In this document: piece after piece, positions 1-8,368 of the stretch
How positions within the stretch are numbered: the stretch's first letter is position 1
Layout: each line of letters opens with the position of its first letter
Source: Variovorax paradoxus
GTDB taxonomy: Bacteria; Pseudomonadota; Gammaproteobacteria; Burkholderiales; Burkholderiaceae_C
DNA length: 36,048 bases
Assembly (NCBI RefSeq): GCF_018614955.1
Contig: NZ_JAGGNV010000103.1
Coordinates: 1 to 36,048 of the forward strand
Reading direction: 5' to 3'
Program-made: the position numbers and the translations under genes
Notes under the pieces: model-generated
What the model was told of the DNA's origin: nothing
The model's input: the letters and a program-made list of their open reading frames with translations, nothing else
Databases searched by the model: none

Positions 1-2234
1 ACCGCGTTCGGGCCGATGGCGACGGAATTCGTCCCCAGGGCCTGCGAGTCGGGCAGGGTCGATTTGGCGTGGAAGTACTTGATGCCCGCGCCATTGTTGA
101 TGTTGCCGACCGTGTTGTTGAGATTGGTGATCGAGGTCGTGTTCGCCGTCACCTGCTGGTTCGTGCCGAACAGCTGCGAGCCGTTGATGGCATCGGTCGA
201 GGTGCCGGAGATTCGGCCCGCCGCCACGTTGGTGATGGTGCGCTCCGTACCCGCCGCACCGACGCTGACCGTCGACGTTGGCGTGGTGCCGGCGAAGTTG
301 TAGGTCGTGCCGCCGATCACGGCGTTGGGCGTTGGCACCGCCGCCGCCGTCGTGGAGCCAGAGCCCAGCGCCACGTCGCGCGCGTTGTTGGCCACCGCCG
401 TGTCGCCGAAGGCGACCGCGCCCGCGGCCAGCGCCTTGCTGGTGCTGCCTATCGCCACGCTGCCCTGTCCGACCACGGTGTTCTGGTAGCCGATGCCGAC
501 CGCGCCCTGCGCCGCGATGCCGGGCGTGCTCACCGCCTGGCCACCGCCGCCGACCATGTTGGTGTTGCCCATCGCCACCGAACCGTTGCCGGTGGCGGTG
601 TTGTCCATGCCCTGCGCTACCGCGCCGTCGCCGCTGGCGGTGTTCGGGTCGCCGATCGCGACCGCGCCGTTGCCGCTGGCGAAGTTGCCAGAGCCGATGG
701 CAACCGCCTTGCCGCCGGTCGCCGTCGAACCGTTGCCGATCGACACGGCGTCGGCCGAGTTCGCGACCGCGCTATTGCCCATCGCGATCGCGTTGTCGGC
801 GGTCGCGGCGGCTGCGGTACCGATTGCGAGCGAATTGACGCCGGTCGCCTGGGCCAAGGCCGAGATCGCCACGGCATTGGTGGCGGTCGCATCGGTATCG
901 GCACCCAGCGCTATCGCATTGACTGCGCCGGATGCGCTGTTGCGTCCGATGGCGATGGCGCTCTGGCCTGTCGATGCCGCAGCTCGACCCAAGGCGACGG
1001 CGTCTGAAGCGGTGGCCCGACTTTGGATCCCGACCGCAATGGCGTACTGCTGAGATGCCGTCACATCCGTGCCGATGCCGATGGCGCCCTCCGCCAGGGC
1101 ACCCGTTCCCGCCACAGTGCGCGAGCCGAGATAGACCGAGTTGATCGTGGACGCGACCGACTGGAAGCCGATGGCGATGGCGTTCTGGGCGCCGGCGCTG
1201 GCGCTGTTACCTTGCGCGATGGCATCAAGCGCGCTCGCACTTGCTTGGAATCCAAGGGCGACGCTGCGCAACCCGGCCGCATTGGATCCCCAGCCTCCAG
1301 CGAACGAAGAATTGCCACCAGCCGTGGAGCTGACACCTACTGCGGTGGAGTTCCCTCCTGTGGCGCTGGCGAAGGTGCCCAAGGCGCTAGCGCCGGCTGC
1401 TGTGGCATTGGCGCTGGCACCGAGTGCGACCGCGTTGACGTTGCTTGCGACAGTACCGGCGCCTAATGCGGTGGAGTTCGCCCCGCTGGCAGCGGCTGAG
1501 TTGCCGATTGCTGCGCTACCATCGGCGCTCGCGTTGGCGGCAGAGCCGAGCGCGGCGCTCCAACCGCCGGAAGCGCGTGAGCCAGTGCCGATTGCGATGC
1601 TATTGGGCGTGGCCGGACTGCCAGCATTGCCTGCTCGCGCGTCGACGCCGAGAGCGATGGACTGGTTGCCTACTGCCCTGGCTATGGTGCCAATGGCAAC
1701 GGCACTGGTAGCAGAAGAGGTCACGTCCTGGCCAATTGCGACGGTACTGTCGGCCAGTGCCCCTGTCGTGGGGCCGCTACGCGCGCCCAGATAGATGGAG
1801 TTGGTGCCTGCGGTATAGGCCTGGAAACCCATAGAGACGGAATTCTGCCCCGCGCTATAGGAGGCATACCCTACTGCGACCCCACCGAGAAGATCGACAC
1901 GCGCACTACCGCCCAGCGCGGTTGCGCCCAGACCTGAAGCGATGGAGTTAAAGCCCATGCATGAGGTGGCGCTGTTATAGAAGTTGTAAGGCGCCGCATT
2001 GCAGTTCACCGTCTGCGCCTGGGCCAGCGAGGACCATCCGATCCCACCCATCGCCACCAGAGCGGTCATGAGTCCCGCGCGCAGGCGTGTCGACCGGCGC
2101 GATGCCCGCACGCCAGCTGTGGCGGCGACCGCTACCCGGCTGCCGCCGCGCTTGCCGCGGGCGCGGGTGATCTCGGACGCAGCTATCCAGGCGCCGATGG
2201 ACTCGTTCCAAACAGTGAAATAGCTCTGGTTCAT
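1..2234 (-). CDS. Trimeric autotransporter adhesin (YadA-like), partial, N-terminal part
   Basis: The reading frame is open from an ATG at 2234 to the left edge, about 744 codons, so the C-terminal stalk and membrane anchor lie outside the window. It opens with an extended signal peptide region (MNQSYFTVWNESIGAW, then TRARGKR) typical of type V secretion, a hydrophobic core and a likely cleavage site after AQA near residue 75. The visible passenger is built from 14-residue YadA head repeats of the form SxAxGxxAxA, and near the left edge it has a neck/connector motif (NVAAGRISGTSTDAINGSQL). These proteins form homotrimers anchored in the outer membrane and mediate adhesion, autoaggregation or biofilm. 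A second-order repeat of about 220 residues is visible (NSIYLG near residue 145, NSVYLG near 365). A GAGGT Shine-Dalgarno sits just upstream of the ATG. The family call is firm; the ligand is unknown. Confidence 0.93.
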   Translation of the reverse strand, partial: MNQSYFTVWNESIGAWIAASEITRARGKRGGSRVAVAATAGVRASRRSTRLRAGLMTALVAMGGIGWSSLAQAQTVNCNAAPYNFYNSATSCMGFNSIASGLGATALGGSARVDLLGGVAVGYASYSAGQNSVSMGFQAYTAGTNSIYLGARSGPTTGALADSTVAIGQDVTSSATSAVAIGTIARAVGNQSIALGVDARAGNAGSPATPNSIAIGTGSRASGGWSAALGSAANASADGSAAIGNSAAASGANSTALGAGTVASNVNAVALGASANATAAGASALGTFASATGGNSTAVGVSSTAGGNSSFAGGWGSNAAGLRSVALGFQASASALDAIAQGNSASAGAQNAIAIGFQSVASTINSVYLGSRTVAGTGALAEGAIGIGTDVTASQQYAIAVGIQSRATASDAVALGRAAASTGQSAIAIGRNSASGAVNAIALGADTDATATNAVAISALAQATGVNSLAIGTAAAATADNAIAMGNSAVANSADAVSIGNGSTATGGKAVAIGSGNFASGNGAVAIGDPNTASGDGAVAQGMDNTATGNGSVAMGNTNMVGGGGQAVSTPGIAAQGAVGIGYQNTVVGQGSVAIGSTSKALAAGAVAFGDTAVANNARDVALGSGSTTAAAVPTPNAVIGGTTYNFAGTTPTSTVSVGAAGTERTITNVAAGRISGTSTDAINGSQLFGTNQQVTANTTSITNLNNTVGNINNGAGIKYFHAKSTLPDSQALGTNSVAIGPNA

Positions 2235-2761
2235 GACACCTCGACTGGTAAAACAATATTATTAAATGTTACAGAAGCAACGATTTACTTCGCTGGAATA
2301 TTAAGAGAAATAGGACTGCGACAACAGCGCCGGCTGCTTATTTGTCAATTCTTGACATTTCCCTGCGCGAACTTTGGTAATTGCCGTAGTAATGAATGCT
2401 TAAGGCAATTTGATTACTTGTAAGGACAATGTTTTATTGATTCCTAAAGACCGCATGCCGGGGTATGTGCTTTATTTCCGACATGCAGCGCAAGGGATCG
2501 CAAATGGCAATCCAATCCAAATTGGGACTAATGGCTACATGCGGCGGGCATTTTTTGCGCTGCCCATGGAGCAGGGAACCCACTGAGTCCCGGACATCGC
2601 AACTTCATCACGCCAGGGCCGCTTGCGGCCGCCCGCCCCTGCATGTCCGAAGACCTTCACTCGGTATGCTCTGGCACGGCTTGACCCGGTGCAGGCCAAG
2701 TTCAAAGCGACGCTTCTGGTCTGCGGCTTCGAGCTGCAGCTGTTCCTACCAAGCTTCACCG
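2235..2761. promoter_or_regulatory. Intergenic region between the divergent adhesin and diguanylate cyclase genes
   Basis: This is the longest gene-free stretch. The part from about 2240 to 2460 is clearly richer in A+T than the flanking genes and should hold the promoters for both divergent genes. It contains a perfect 15-base inverted repeat (2343-2357) and a sigma70-like TTGACA. The part from 2465 to 2761 is open in the frame of the cyclase, but its translation is rich in Ser, Arg and Cys and looks non-coding, so I treat it as leader. No convincing small gene was found here. Confidence 0.6.
2343..2381 (+). promoter_or_regulatory. Candidate sigma70 promoter overlapped by a perfect palindrome
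   Basis: TTGACA at 2352-2357 is a perfect -35 hexamer. Eighteen bases downstream GGTAAT (2376-2381) matches 4 of 6 positions of a -10 box. The -35 is itself the right arm of a perfect inverted repeat TGTCAA-TTC-TTGACA (2343-2357), which looks like an operator that would block polymerase. The direction fits the cyclase gene, about 380 bases downstream. The match is by eye; the bound regulator is unknown. Confidence 0.4.
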
Positions 2762-5539
2762 ATGCGCCTTCCTGTTCTTCGCCTTCCTCGTCTCGGCCTG
2801 CGCGCCCGGTTGTCCATCGGCATGGTCGCGGCCGTTCTGCTGATCGCGCTGGGGGTCACCACGGCCGCGCTCCATTTCGTCAAGCGCAACATGCAGGCGG
2901 CCATCGCGAACGAAGAGTTCGAGCGGATCTCCGCCATCGCCGAGGCGGTGGATCAGAAGTTCCTGAGCCGGCGCACCTTGCTCAGGACCTTCGGCGACAG
3001 CGTGGAGGCGCATCACCTGGCGGACACCGCGCTGCTGCAGGCCTTCGTCAAGCAGCACAAGTCGCTGAAGGAGGCGTTCGCCAATATCGCCTTCGCGGAC
3101 AGGAACGGCGATATCGTGGCGGGCATCAACGGCCCGCCGCAGGCCGGCATCAACATCAAGGACCGCGAATACTTCCGGCAGACGGTCGCCACCAAGGCGG
3201 GCGTCATCTCCCAGCCCTACCGCAATCGCTTGAACGGCCAGGCGCAGGTCGCCATGACCGAGCCGGTGCTCGACAGGCGAGGCGAGGTGGTCTACGTCAT
3301 CTCCGGAGCCATCAACCTCGGCGAGCAGAACTTCCTCGGCGAACTGGCCAACGTCAGGTTCGGCCAAACCGGATACATGTTCATCACGAACACCGATGGC
3401 ATCGTGGTCGACCACCCCGACAAGTTCCGGATCCTGCAGCGCGCCGACGCTGTGGATGGGCGCAATCCCGCGACGGAGCGTGCCCTGGCCGGATTCGAGG
3501 GCACGATGGAGGCGATGGACCGCACCGGCCTGCGCGGGCTCTACGCCTTCAAGCGCCTCGCCCAGACCAACTGGGTGCTTGGATGCATCTATCCGCGGGA
3601 CGAGGCCTTTGCCCAGGTGGAGGACATCGAGAGCTACACATGGGCCGGCGCCTTGCTCCTCGCGGTGCTGGTGGGCGGGCTCGCCTTTGCGGTCATGCGC
3701 TCCCAACTCGCGCCCTTGTCGCGGCTGCACGAGCACATGCAGGTCTCGCGCACGGTCTCGAACTACGTTCCCATGAAGGAGCTTCCGCCCGAGGACGAGA
3801 TCGGCGATCTATCGCGCACCTTTGATGCCCTGATGCTGGAGCGCCAGACCTCGCAGGAGCGGCTGCAATCGAGTGAACGATTCCTGCGCGACGTGACCGA
3901 CAACCTGCCGGCCGTGGTCGGCTACTTCGATCGCGACCAGCGCTGCCTTTTCGGCAACAAGGCCGGTCTCGCCGTGCGGGGCAAGACGCAGGCCGAGCTA
4001 GGCGCCTTCACGATGAAGGAGTCGCTGCCCGACGCGGTCTACCAGCAACTCGTTCCAGAGGTTGCCAAAGTATTGACGGGCACGGCGACGCGCTGCGTGG
4101 GCACCTACGAGCGCAACGGGAAAGAGGGCTTCTTCGAATGCCACCTGGTGCCCGACATCCGCCAGGGCGGCGAGGTGGTCGGCTACTACGTGATGACCTT
4201 CGACATCACGCGCCAGAAGGTGGCCGAGCGCGAGCGCGCCGCGGGCGAGGCCCGCATCCGCACCATCACGGACAACCTGCCGGCATTGGTATCGCACGTC
4301 GACGCCTCGCTGCACTACACCTTCGTCAATGCAAATGTGCGCGCGCTGCACGACAACGCGGAACTGGTGGGCCGGCTCATGGCCGACGTGCGCGGCATCG
4401 AAGACTTCAAGATGGTCGAACCCTATGTGCGCCGCGTTCTGGCCGGGGAAGCGGTGACCTTCGAGAAAACAGGCTACAGCACGCGCGGGGTCAGCCAGAA
4501 CTGGTACCAGTCCCACTACATTCCCGATCGCGATGCGGCAGGCGTCGTGCGGGGCTTCTACGCAATGACTTTCGACGTGACCGAGCGCAAGCGGGCCGAG
4601 ATCCGCAGCGCCGAGAGCGAGCAGCGCCTGCGCGGCCTGACCGACAACGTGCCGGCGCTTCTGACCGAGCTGGATCTGGACGAACGGGTGGTCTTCTGCA
4701 ACGGCCGCTACCAGAGCTGGCTCGGCATACCGCCGGCTTCGATCATGAACCGCCCCATCCGCGAGGCCGTCGGCGACGCCCATTACGAGATGCGCAAGCC
4801 GCTGCTGGCGCGGGCCTTTGCCGGGGAGGAGGTGTCCTTCGAACAGACGGCCAAGCTGCTGGTCGGCGAGCGAACCCTGCAGACGACCTACCTGCCGCAG
4901 AGGAACGCAGAGGGCGAGGTCGTCGGCTTGTACATCCTGGCGAACGACGTCAGCGACCTGAAGCAAAAGCAGATGCAGCTGGACACCCTCGCGCGCGAAG
5001 ACGCGCTCACCGGCTTGCCGAACCGCCGGTCGTTCGAAGAGCACGTGCGCGAGGCGATGGCAAGGTCCCGGCGGTCTCGCATTCCGATCTGCCTCATGTT
5101 TCTTGACATCGACTACTTCAAGTCGATCAATGATTCGCTGGGTCATGCAGCGGGCGACGCCGTGCTCAAGGAATTCGGCCGTCGGCTCAAGGAGAGCGTG
5201 CGTGAGACGGATATGGCGGCGCGCTATGCCGGCGACGAATTCGTGGTCCTGCTCGAAGGAATCGCCGGCGCCGATGAGGCGCAGCTGGTTGCCGCCAAGG
5301 TGCTGGCCGCCATGCGTCCGGCCTTCGTTCTCCCCAGCCGCACATTGCAGGTGACGACCAGCATCGGCATCGCGCTCTCTGACGAGGGCGAGGAGGATTT
5401 CGCATCCTTGTTGGCATGCGCCGACTCGGCCCTGTACGCAGCCAAGAAAGACGGGAGAAACCGATTCACGATGGCTGCTTCGAGATCTGAAACCCAGCGC
5501 GGCTCCTCGTGGTCGCGCCAAGAGTCCCTTGCCCGGTGA
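2762..5539 (+). CDS. Membrane diguanylate cyclase with CACHE sensor, three PAS domains and GGDEF
   Basis: This 925-residue inner-membrane sensor should make cyclic di-GMP from two GTP. In order it has a transmembrane helix (about 17-39), a periplasmic double-CACHE sensor (about 45-290), a second helix (about 292-313), a linker, three PAS domains (about 375-495, 497-615, 620-735) each opening with a TDN(L/V)PA sequence, and a GGDEF domain (about 745-905). The signature is AGDEF near residue 823, a variant that keeps the catalytic DEF. RETD sits five residues before it, the spacing of the product-inhibition I-site, so feedback control looks intact. I chose the ATG at 2762 because MRLPVLRLPRLG leads directly into the first helix; the frame is open to 2465, but the extra residues look non-coding. 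The stop overlaps the EAL gene. Confidence 0.9.
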   Translation: MRLPVLRLPRLGLRARLSIGMVAAVLLIALGVTTAALHFVKRNMQAAIANEEFERISAIAEAVDQKFLSRRTLLRTFGDSVEAHHLADTALLQAFVKQHKSLKEAFANIAFADRNGDIVAGINGPPQAGINIKDREYFRQTVATKAGVISQPYRNRLNGQAQVAMTEPVLDRRGEVVYVISGAINLGEQNFLGELANVRFGQTGYMFITNTDGIVVDHPDKFRILQRADAVDGRNPATERALAGFEGTMEAMDRTGLRGLYAFKRLAQTNWVLGCIYPRDEAFAQVEDIESYTWAGALLLAVLVGGLAFAVMRSQLAPLSRLHEHMQVSRTVSNYVPMKELPPEDEIGDLSRTFDALMLERQTSQERLQSSERFLRDVTDNLPAVVGYFDRDQRCLFGNKAGLAVRGKTQAELGAFTMKESLPDAVYQQLVPEVAKVLTGTATRCVGTYERNGKEGFFECHLVPDIRQGGEVVGYYVMTFDITRQKVAERERAAGEARIRTITDNLPALVSHVDASLHYTFVNANVRALHDNAELVGRLMADVRGIEDFKMVEPYVRRVLAGEAVTFEKTGYSTRGVSQNWYQSHYIPDRDAAGVVRGFYAMTFDVTERKRAEIRSAESEQRLRGLTDNVPALLTELDLDERVVFCNGRYQSWLGIPPASIMNRPIREAVGDAHYEMRKPLLARAFAGEEVSFEQTAKLLVGERTLQTTYLPQRNAEGEVVGLYILANDVSDLKQKQMQLDTLAREDALTGLPNRRSFEEHVREAMARSRRSRIPICLMFLDIDYFKSINDSLGHAAGDAVLKEFGRRLKESVRETDMAARYAGDEFVVLLEGIAGADEAQLVAAKVLAAMRPAFVLPSRTLQVTTSIGIALSDEGEEDFASLLACADSALYAAKKDGRNRFTMAASRSETQRGSSWSRQESLAR

Positions 5540-6279
5540 AACCCGAAAACCTCAGCGACGCCGTCGCTTCCGTCATCGGCCCGGACTTCACGATCGCGTT
5601 TCAGCCGATCGTGGACCTCGAACTGCGGGAGATATTCGCGCACGAGGCGCTCGTTCGAGGCGTTCACGGTGAAGGGGCACACGAGGTGCTCGGCAAGGTG
5701 CAAGCGCATCATCGCTTTGCCTTCCACGAGGCGTGCCGGGTGAAGTCGATCGAAATGGCATCGATGCTCGGCATGCAATCCAGGCTCAGTCTCAACGTGG
5801 CCCCCAACGACATTGCGGGACCGGCGGAATGTTTTCATACCGCGATTCGCACCGCCGAGCGGGTCTGCTTTCCCGTCGACCGCCTGATGTTCGAACTCAC
5901 CGAAGGCGAAGCCGTCGCCGACCTGCCGGCGCTGGCCGCGACCTTCCAAAGCTTCCAGCGCTTCGGATTCACCTCTGCCATCGACGACTTCGGCGCTGCC
6001 TATGCAGGCTTCGAACTGCTGGCTGCTTTTCAGCCGGACGTCGTCAAGCTCGATGTGAGCTTCGTTCGTGACATCCATTTGAGCGCCGTGCGCTTCACGA
6101 TCGTGAAGGGCTTCGTCGCGATATGCGACGAGCTTCGGATCCAGGTGATTGCAGAAGGCGTGGAAGCTCCGCAAGAGGTGGAGGTGCTTCGCCGGCTCGG
6201 CGTGCGCCTGTTCCAGGGCTTCTTGTTCGCACGCCCCGGCACCGCCGTGCTGCCGGACGTTGCCTGGGATGCGGCCTGA
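5536..6279 (+). CDS. EAL-domain cyclic di-GMP phosphodiesterase
   Basis: A 247-residue protein consisting of a single EAL domain, expected to hydrolyse cyclic di-GMP to pGpG. The motifs are present in order: HEALVRG (the EAL glutamate), LNVAP (metal-ligand Asn), FELTEGE, IDDFGAAYAGF (tandem Asp), VKLD (Lys), IAEGVE and QGFLFARPG. This supports an active enzyme. The sequence around HEALVRG, LTEGE and the ending resembles the compact EAL subfamily also fused to BLUF light sensors, but no sensor is attached here. The GTG at 5536 overlaps the TGA of the cyclase (5537-5539) as GTGA, which suggests translational coupling; another GTG at 5509 is possible. A cyclase and a phosphodiesterase made from one message would set a local cyclic di-GMP balance. 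Possible targets include the divergent adhesin, but that is inference. Confidence 0.88.
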   Translation: MKPENLSDAVASVIGPDFTIAFQPIVDLELREIFAHEALVRGVHGEGAHEVLGKVQAHHRFAFHEACRVKSIEMASMLGMQSRLSLNVAPNDIAGPAECFHTAIRTAERVCFPVDRLMFELTEGEAVADLPALAATFQSFQRFGFTSAIDDFGAAYAGFELLAAFQPDVVKLDVSFVRDIHLSAVRFTIVKGFVAICDELRIQVIAEGVEAPQEVEVLRRLGVRLFQGFLFARPGTAVLPDVAWDAA

Positions 6280-6311
6280 CATTCACGCGAGGGCCATGCG
6301 ACGTGGCTCGC

Positions 6312-7244
6312 TCACCTCGACTTCGACGCACGCCTCAGACATTCGATGAGCTGTTCACAGGCCGGCGTCCGCATCCGGCTTCGCATCGTGATGATGCCCA
6401 CTGGCGGCAGTTCGATCGGCACCTTGACGCGCAGCGTCCTGGCAAGGCCCTCGCGCTCCAGGAATCGCGCGACGGTCCGCGCGACGAAGGCGATCGCCGC
6501 TCGCTCGCGCACGAAGGTGAGCGTCACCAGAAAGGACGCGGACTCGATCAGATCCACCGGCGGGCTGAGCCCGTGCTTGTAGAACATCTGATTGAGCTTG
6601 ATGCGCGATGAAGCCCACGGAGGCGGCACCACCCAGGGCAAGGCTGCGAGATCCTCCCATGTCGGCCTGGGCTTGTGCGCCAGCGGGTGGTCCGGCCGGC
6701 CGATGATGCTCATCGGCTCGTCGTACAGCCGCTCGGTTTCGAGGTCCGGCGCCGCGTAACCGGGCTCGAGGCGGCCGACGAACAGGTCCAGCTCACCCAC
6801 CCGCAGGCGCGGCAGAAGCCGGGTGAGATCGCCTTCCTCGATGGCCACCGTGGTCTGCGCGGAACGTGCCTTCAGCAGTTCGACCGCGCGCGACAGCAGC
6901 CCCGGCGTGGCCACCACCATCGCACCCACGCTGACGCGACCGGCGGCCCCGCTGGCCACGGCGGCGATCTCGTCGCGCGTGCGGCCGTAGTCGGCCAGCA
7001 CGGAGCGCGCAAAACGCACGACCGAATCGCCGTACGGCGTGGGCTCGGTGCCGCGCGTCGAGCGCACGAACAGATCGAGGCCGAACATGCGCTCGATCTC
7101 GGCCAGCGTCTTGGAGACCGCCGGCTGCGTGAGCGAGAGGAACTCCGCGGCCCGGCCGAGGTGGCGGAACTGATCGAGTGCGATCAGCAGCTGCAGGTGC
7201 TTCAGCTTGAGGTTGGAGCGCAGCACGCGGTCGATGTCGCTCAC
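6312..7244 (-). CDS. LysR-family transcriptional regulator of the aldarate-type operon
   Basis: A 310-residue LysR regulator. The N-terminal winged helix-turn-helix (about residues 15-75) includes LKHLQLLIALDQFRHLG and SLTQPAVSKTLAEIE. The rest is a periplasmic-binding-protein-like effector domain of the GbpR type, with VSVGAMVVATPGLLSRA opening the domain and a conserved ELDLFVGRL segment. It is divergent from the Bug receptor and dehydratase genes, so it most likely regulates them and itself in response to a sugar acid or related carboxylate. The shared intergenic region (7245-7374) holds short inverted repeats. The effector cannot be read from the sequence. Confidence 0.9.
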   Translation of the reverse strand: MSDIDRVLRSNLKLKHLQLLIALDQFRHLGRAAEFLSLTQPAVSKTLAEIERMFGLDLFVRSTRGTEPTPYGDSVVRFARSVLADYGRTRDEIAAVASGAAGRVSVGAMVVATPGLLSRAVELLKARSAQTTVAIEEGDLTRLLPRLRVGELDLFVGRLEPGYAAPDLETERLYDEPMSIIGRPDHPLAHKPRPTWEDLAALPWVVPPPWASSRIKLNQMFYKHGLSPPVDLIESASFLVTLTFVRERAAIAFVARTVARFLEREGLARTLRVKVPIELPPVGIITMRSRMRTPACEQLIECLRRASKSR

Positions 7245-7256
7245 GATCGATATATG

Positions 7257-7302
7257 CCAAATTGGTTAAGAAGACAGTCCATAACTTCATTGGATTGTAA
7301 TG
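7257..7302. promoter_or_regulatory. Candidate LysR operator region with two short inverted repeats
   Basis: The divergent spacer between the LysR gene and the Bug gene holds CCAAATTGG (7257-7265, 4-base arms around one base) and CATTGGATTGTAATG (7288-7302, CATT/AATG arms). Both are AT-richer than the neighbourhood and lie where a LysR protein would bind both promoters. Neither is a strict T-N11-A box, so the assignment is tentative. Confidence 0.3.
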
Positions 7303-7374
7303 ATCGGTCCATCAACAATGCGACGAGTTCCCGGCCCCTTCGCACGCTTCCCCACGACAAGATCAGGAGACAAG

Positions 7375-8364
7375 ATGGCTTCCACTCGCCGCCAGTTCGT
7401 CCTCGGCTGCCTCGGTGCTGCCGCCGCCGCTCTTTCCACGTTCCCGCGCGCCGCTCTTGCGGCCGGTTACCCCGAGCGGCCCATCACCTTCATCTGTCCC
7501 TGGCCGGCCGGCGGCACGGCCGACGTGACGATGCGCGCGCTCTGCGTGGCCGCGGCAAGGCAGCTCGGGCAGCCCGTCGTGGTCGACAACCGGGCCGGCG
7601 CCTCCGGCATGCTGGGCATGAAGGCCCTGGCCGGCGCCAAGCCCGACGGCTACACGATCGGCCAGATCCCGATCTCGGTGACGCGCTTCTCGCAACTCGG
7701 CACGGTGCAGCTCGATCCGTTGAAGGACCTGAGCTTCATTGCACGCACCTCGGGCCAGACCTTCGGCATCGCGGTGCGCCCCGATGCGCCCTGGAAGACG
7801 CTCAAGGAGTTCGCCGCCGCGGCCAAGGCCAATCCGGGCAAGCTGACCTACGGCAGCGCCGGCATCGGCGGCGCCACGCACGTCGGCATGGAAGAGTTTG
7901 CGCTCGCCGCCGGCGTGCAGTTCAACCACATCCCGTACAAGGGCGGTGCGCCGGCGCTGCAGGACCTGCTCGGCGGCCAGATCGATGCGCTGGCCGACTC
8001 CAGCTCCTGGGCGCCGCACGTGAAGGCCGGCAAGCTGCGCCTGCTGGCCACCTGGGGCGAGAAGCGCACGCAGGATTTTCCCGATGTGCCGACGCTCAGG
8101 GAGCAGGGCTTCGACGTCGTGGTCGACGCGCCCAACGGCGTCGGCGCGCCCAAGGGCCTGGATCCTGCCGTCGAGCGGCGCCTGCGCGAAGCGTTCAAGG
8201 CCGCCGCCGCCAGTGCCGAGTTCATCGCAGCCTGCGGCAAGATCGATGCGCCGCTGATGTACCTGGACGGACCCGACTACGAGAAGTACGTCGCCGCCAC
8301 GTACCGCAAGGAAACCGAGCTGATCGAGCGACTGAAGCTCAAAGAGCTGATGGCCAAGGGCTGA
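7375..8364 (+). CDS. Tripartite tricarboxylate transporter substrate-binding protein (Bug family)
   Basis: A 329-residue periplasmic binding protein of the Bug/TctC family, which captures small carboxylates with a Venus-flytrap fold. The N-terminus carries a twin-arginine-like start (STRRQFVLG), an alanine-rich core and a cleavage site near AALA-AG. Family signatures are YPERPITFICPWPAGG, VVVDNRAGASG near residue 75, and HIPYKGGAPALQDLLGG. The ATG at 7375 is preceded by AGGAGA; the longer frame from 7300 lacks such support. No TctA/TctB membrane genes accompany it here. Its stop lies 4 bases before the dehydratase start, so the two are an operon and the ligand is probably the dehydratase substrate or a precursor. 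Confidence 0.93.
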   Translation: MASTRRQFVLGCLGAAAAALSTFPRAALAAGYPERPITFICPWPAGGTADVTMRALCVAAARQLGQPVVVDNRAGASGMLGMKALAGAKPDGYTIGQIPISVTRFSQLGTVQLDPLKDLSFIARTSGQTFGIAVRPDAPWKTLKEFAAAAKANPGKLTYGSAGIGGATHVGMEEFALAAGVQFNHIPYKGGAPALQDLLGGQIDALADSSSWAPHVKAGKLRLLATWGEKRTQDFPDVPTLREQGFDVVVDAPNGVGAPKGLDPAVERRLREAFKAAAASAEFIAACGKIDAPLMYLDGPDYEKYVAATYRKETELIERLKLKELMAKG

Positions 8365-8368
8365 ACGC

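Noticed and set aside
69..1007. Plus-strand 312-codon frame and others over the adhesin
   Set aside because: These are shadows of the repeated adhesin head; the periodic GGC/GCG codons keep several frames open.
300..1800. Regularly spaced repeats that look like a CRISPR array
   Set aside because: The repeats are in-frame, degenerate 14-residue protein units with no spacers; they belong to the adhesin.
5228..5242. AGDEF taken as an inactive GGDEF
   Set aside because: The first position tolerates change; Gly, Asp/Glu, Glu and Phe are kept and the I-site is present, so inactivity is not supported.
7288..7302. Claim of a strict LysR T-N11-A box
   Set aside because: The inverted repeat has a different spacing, so only a candidate operator is listed.
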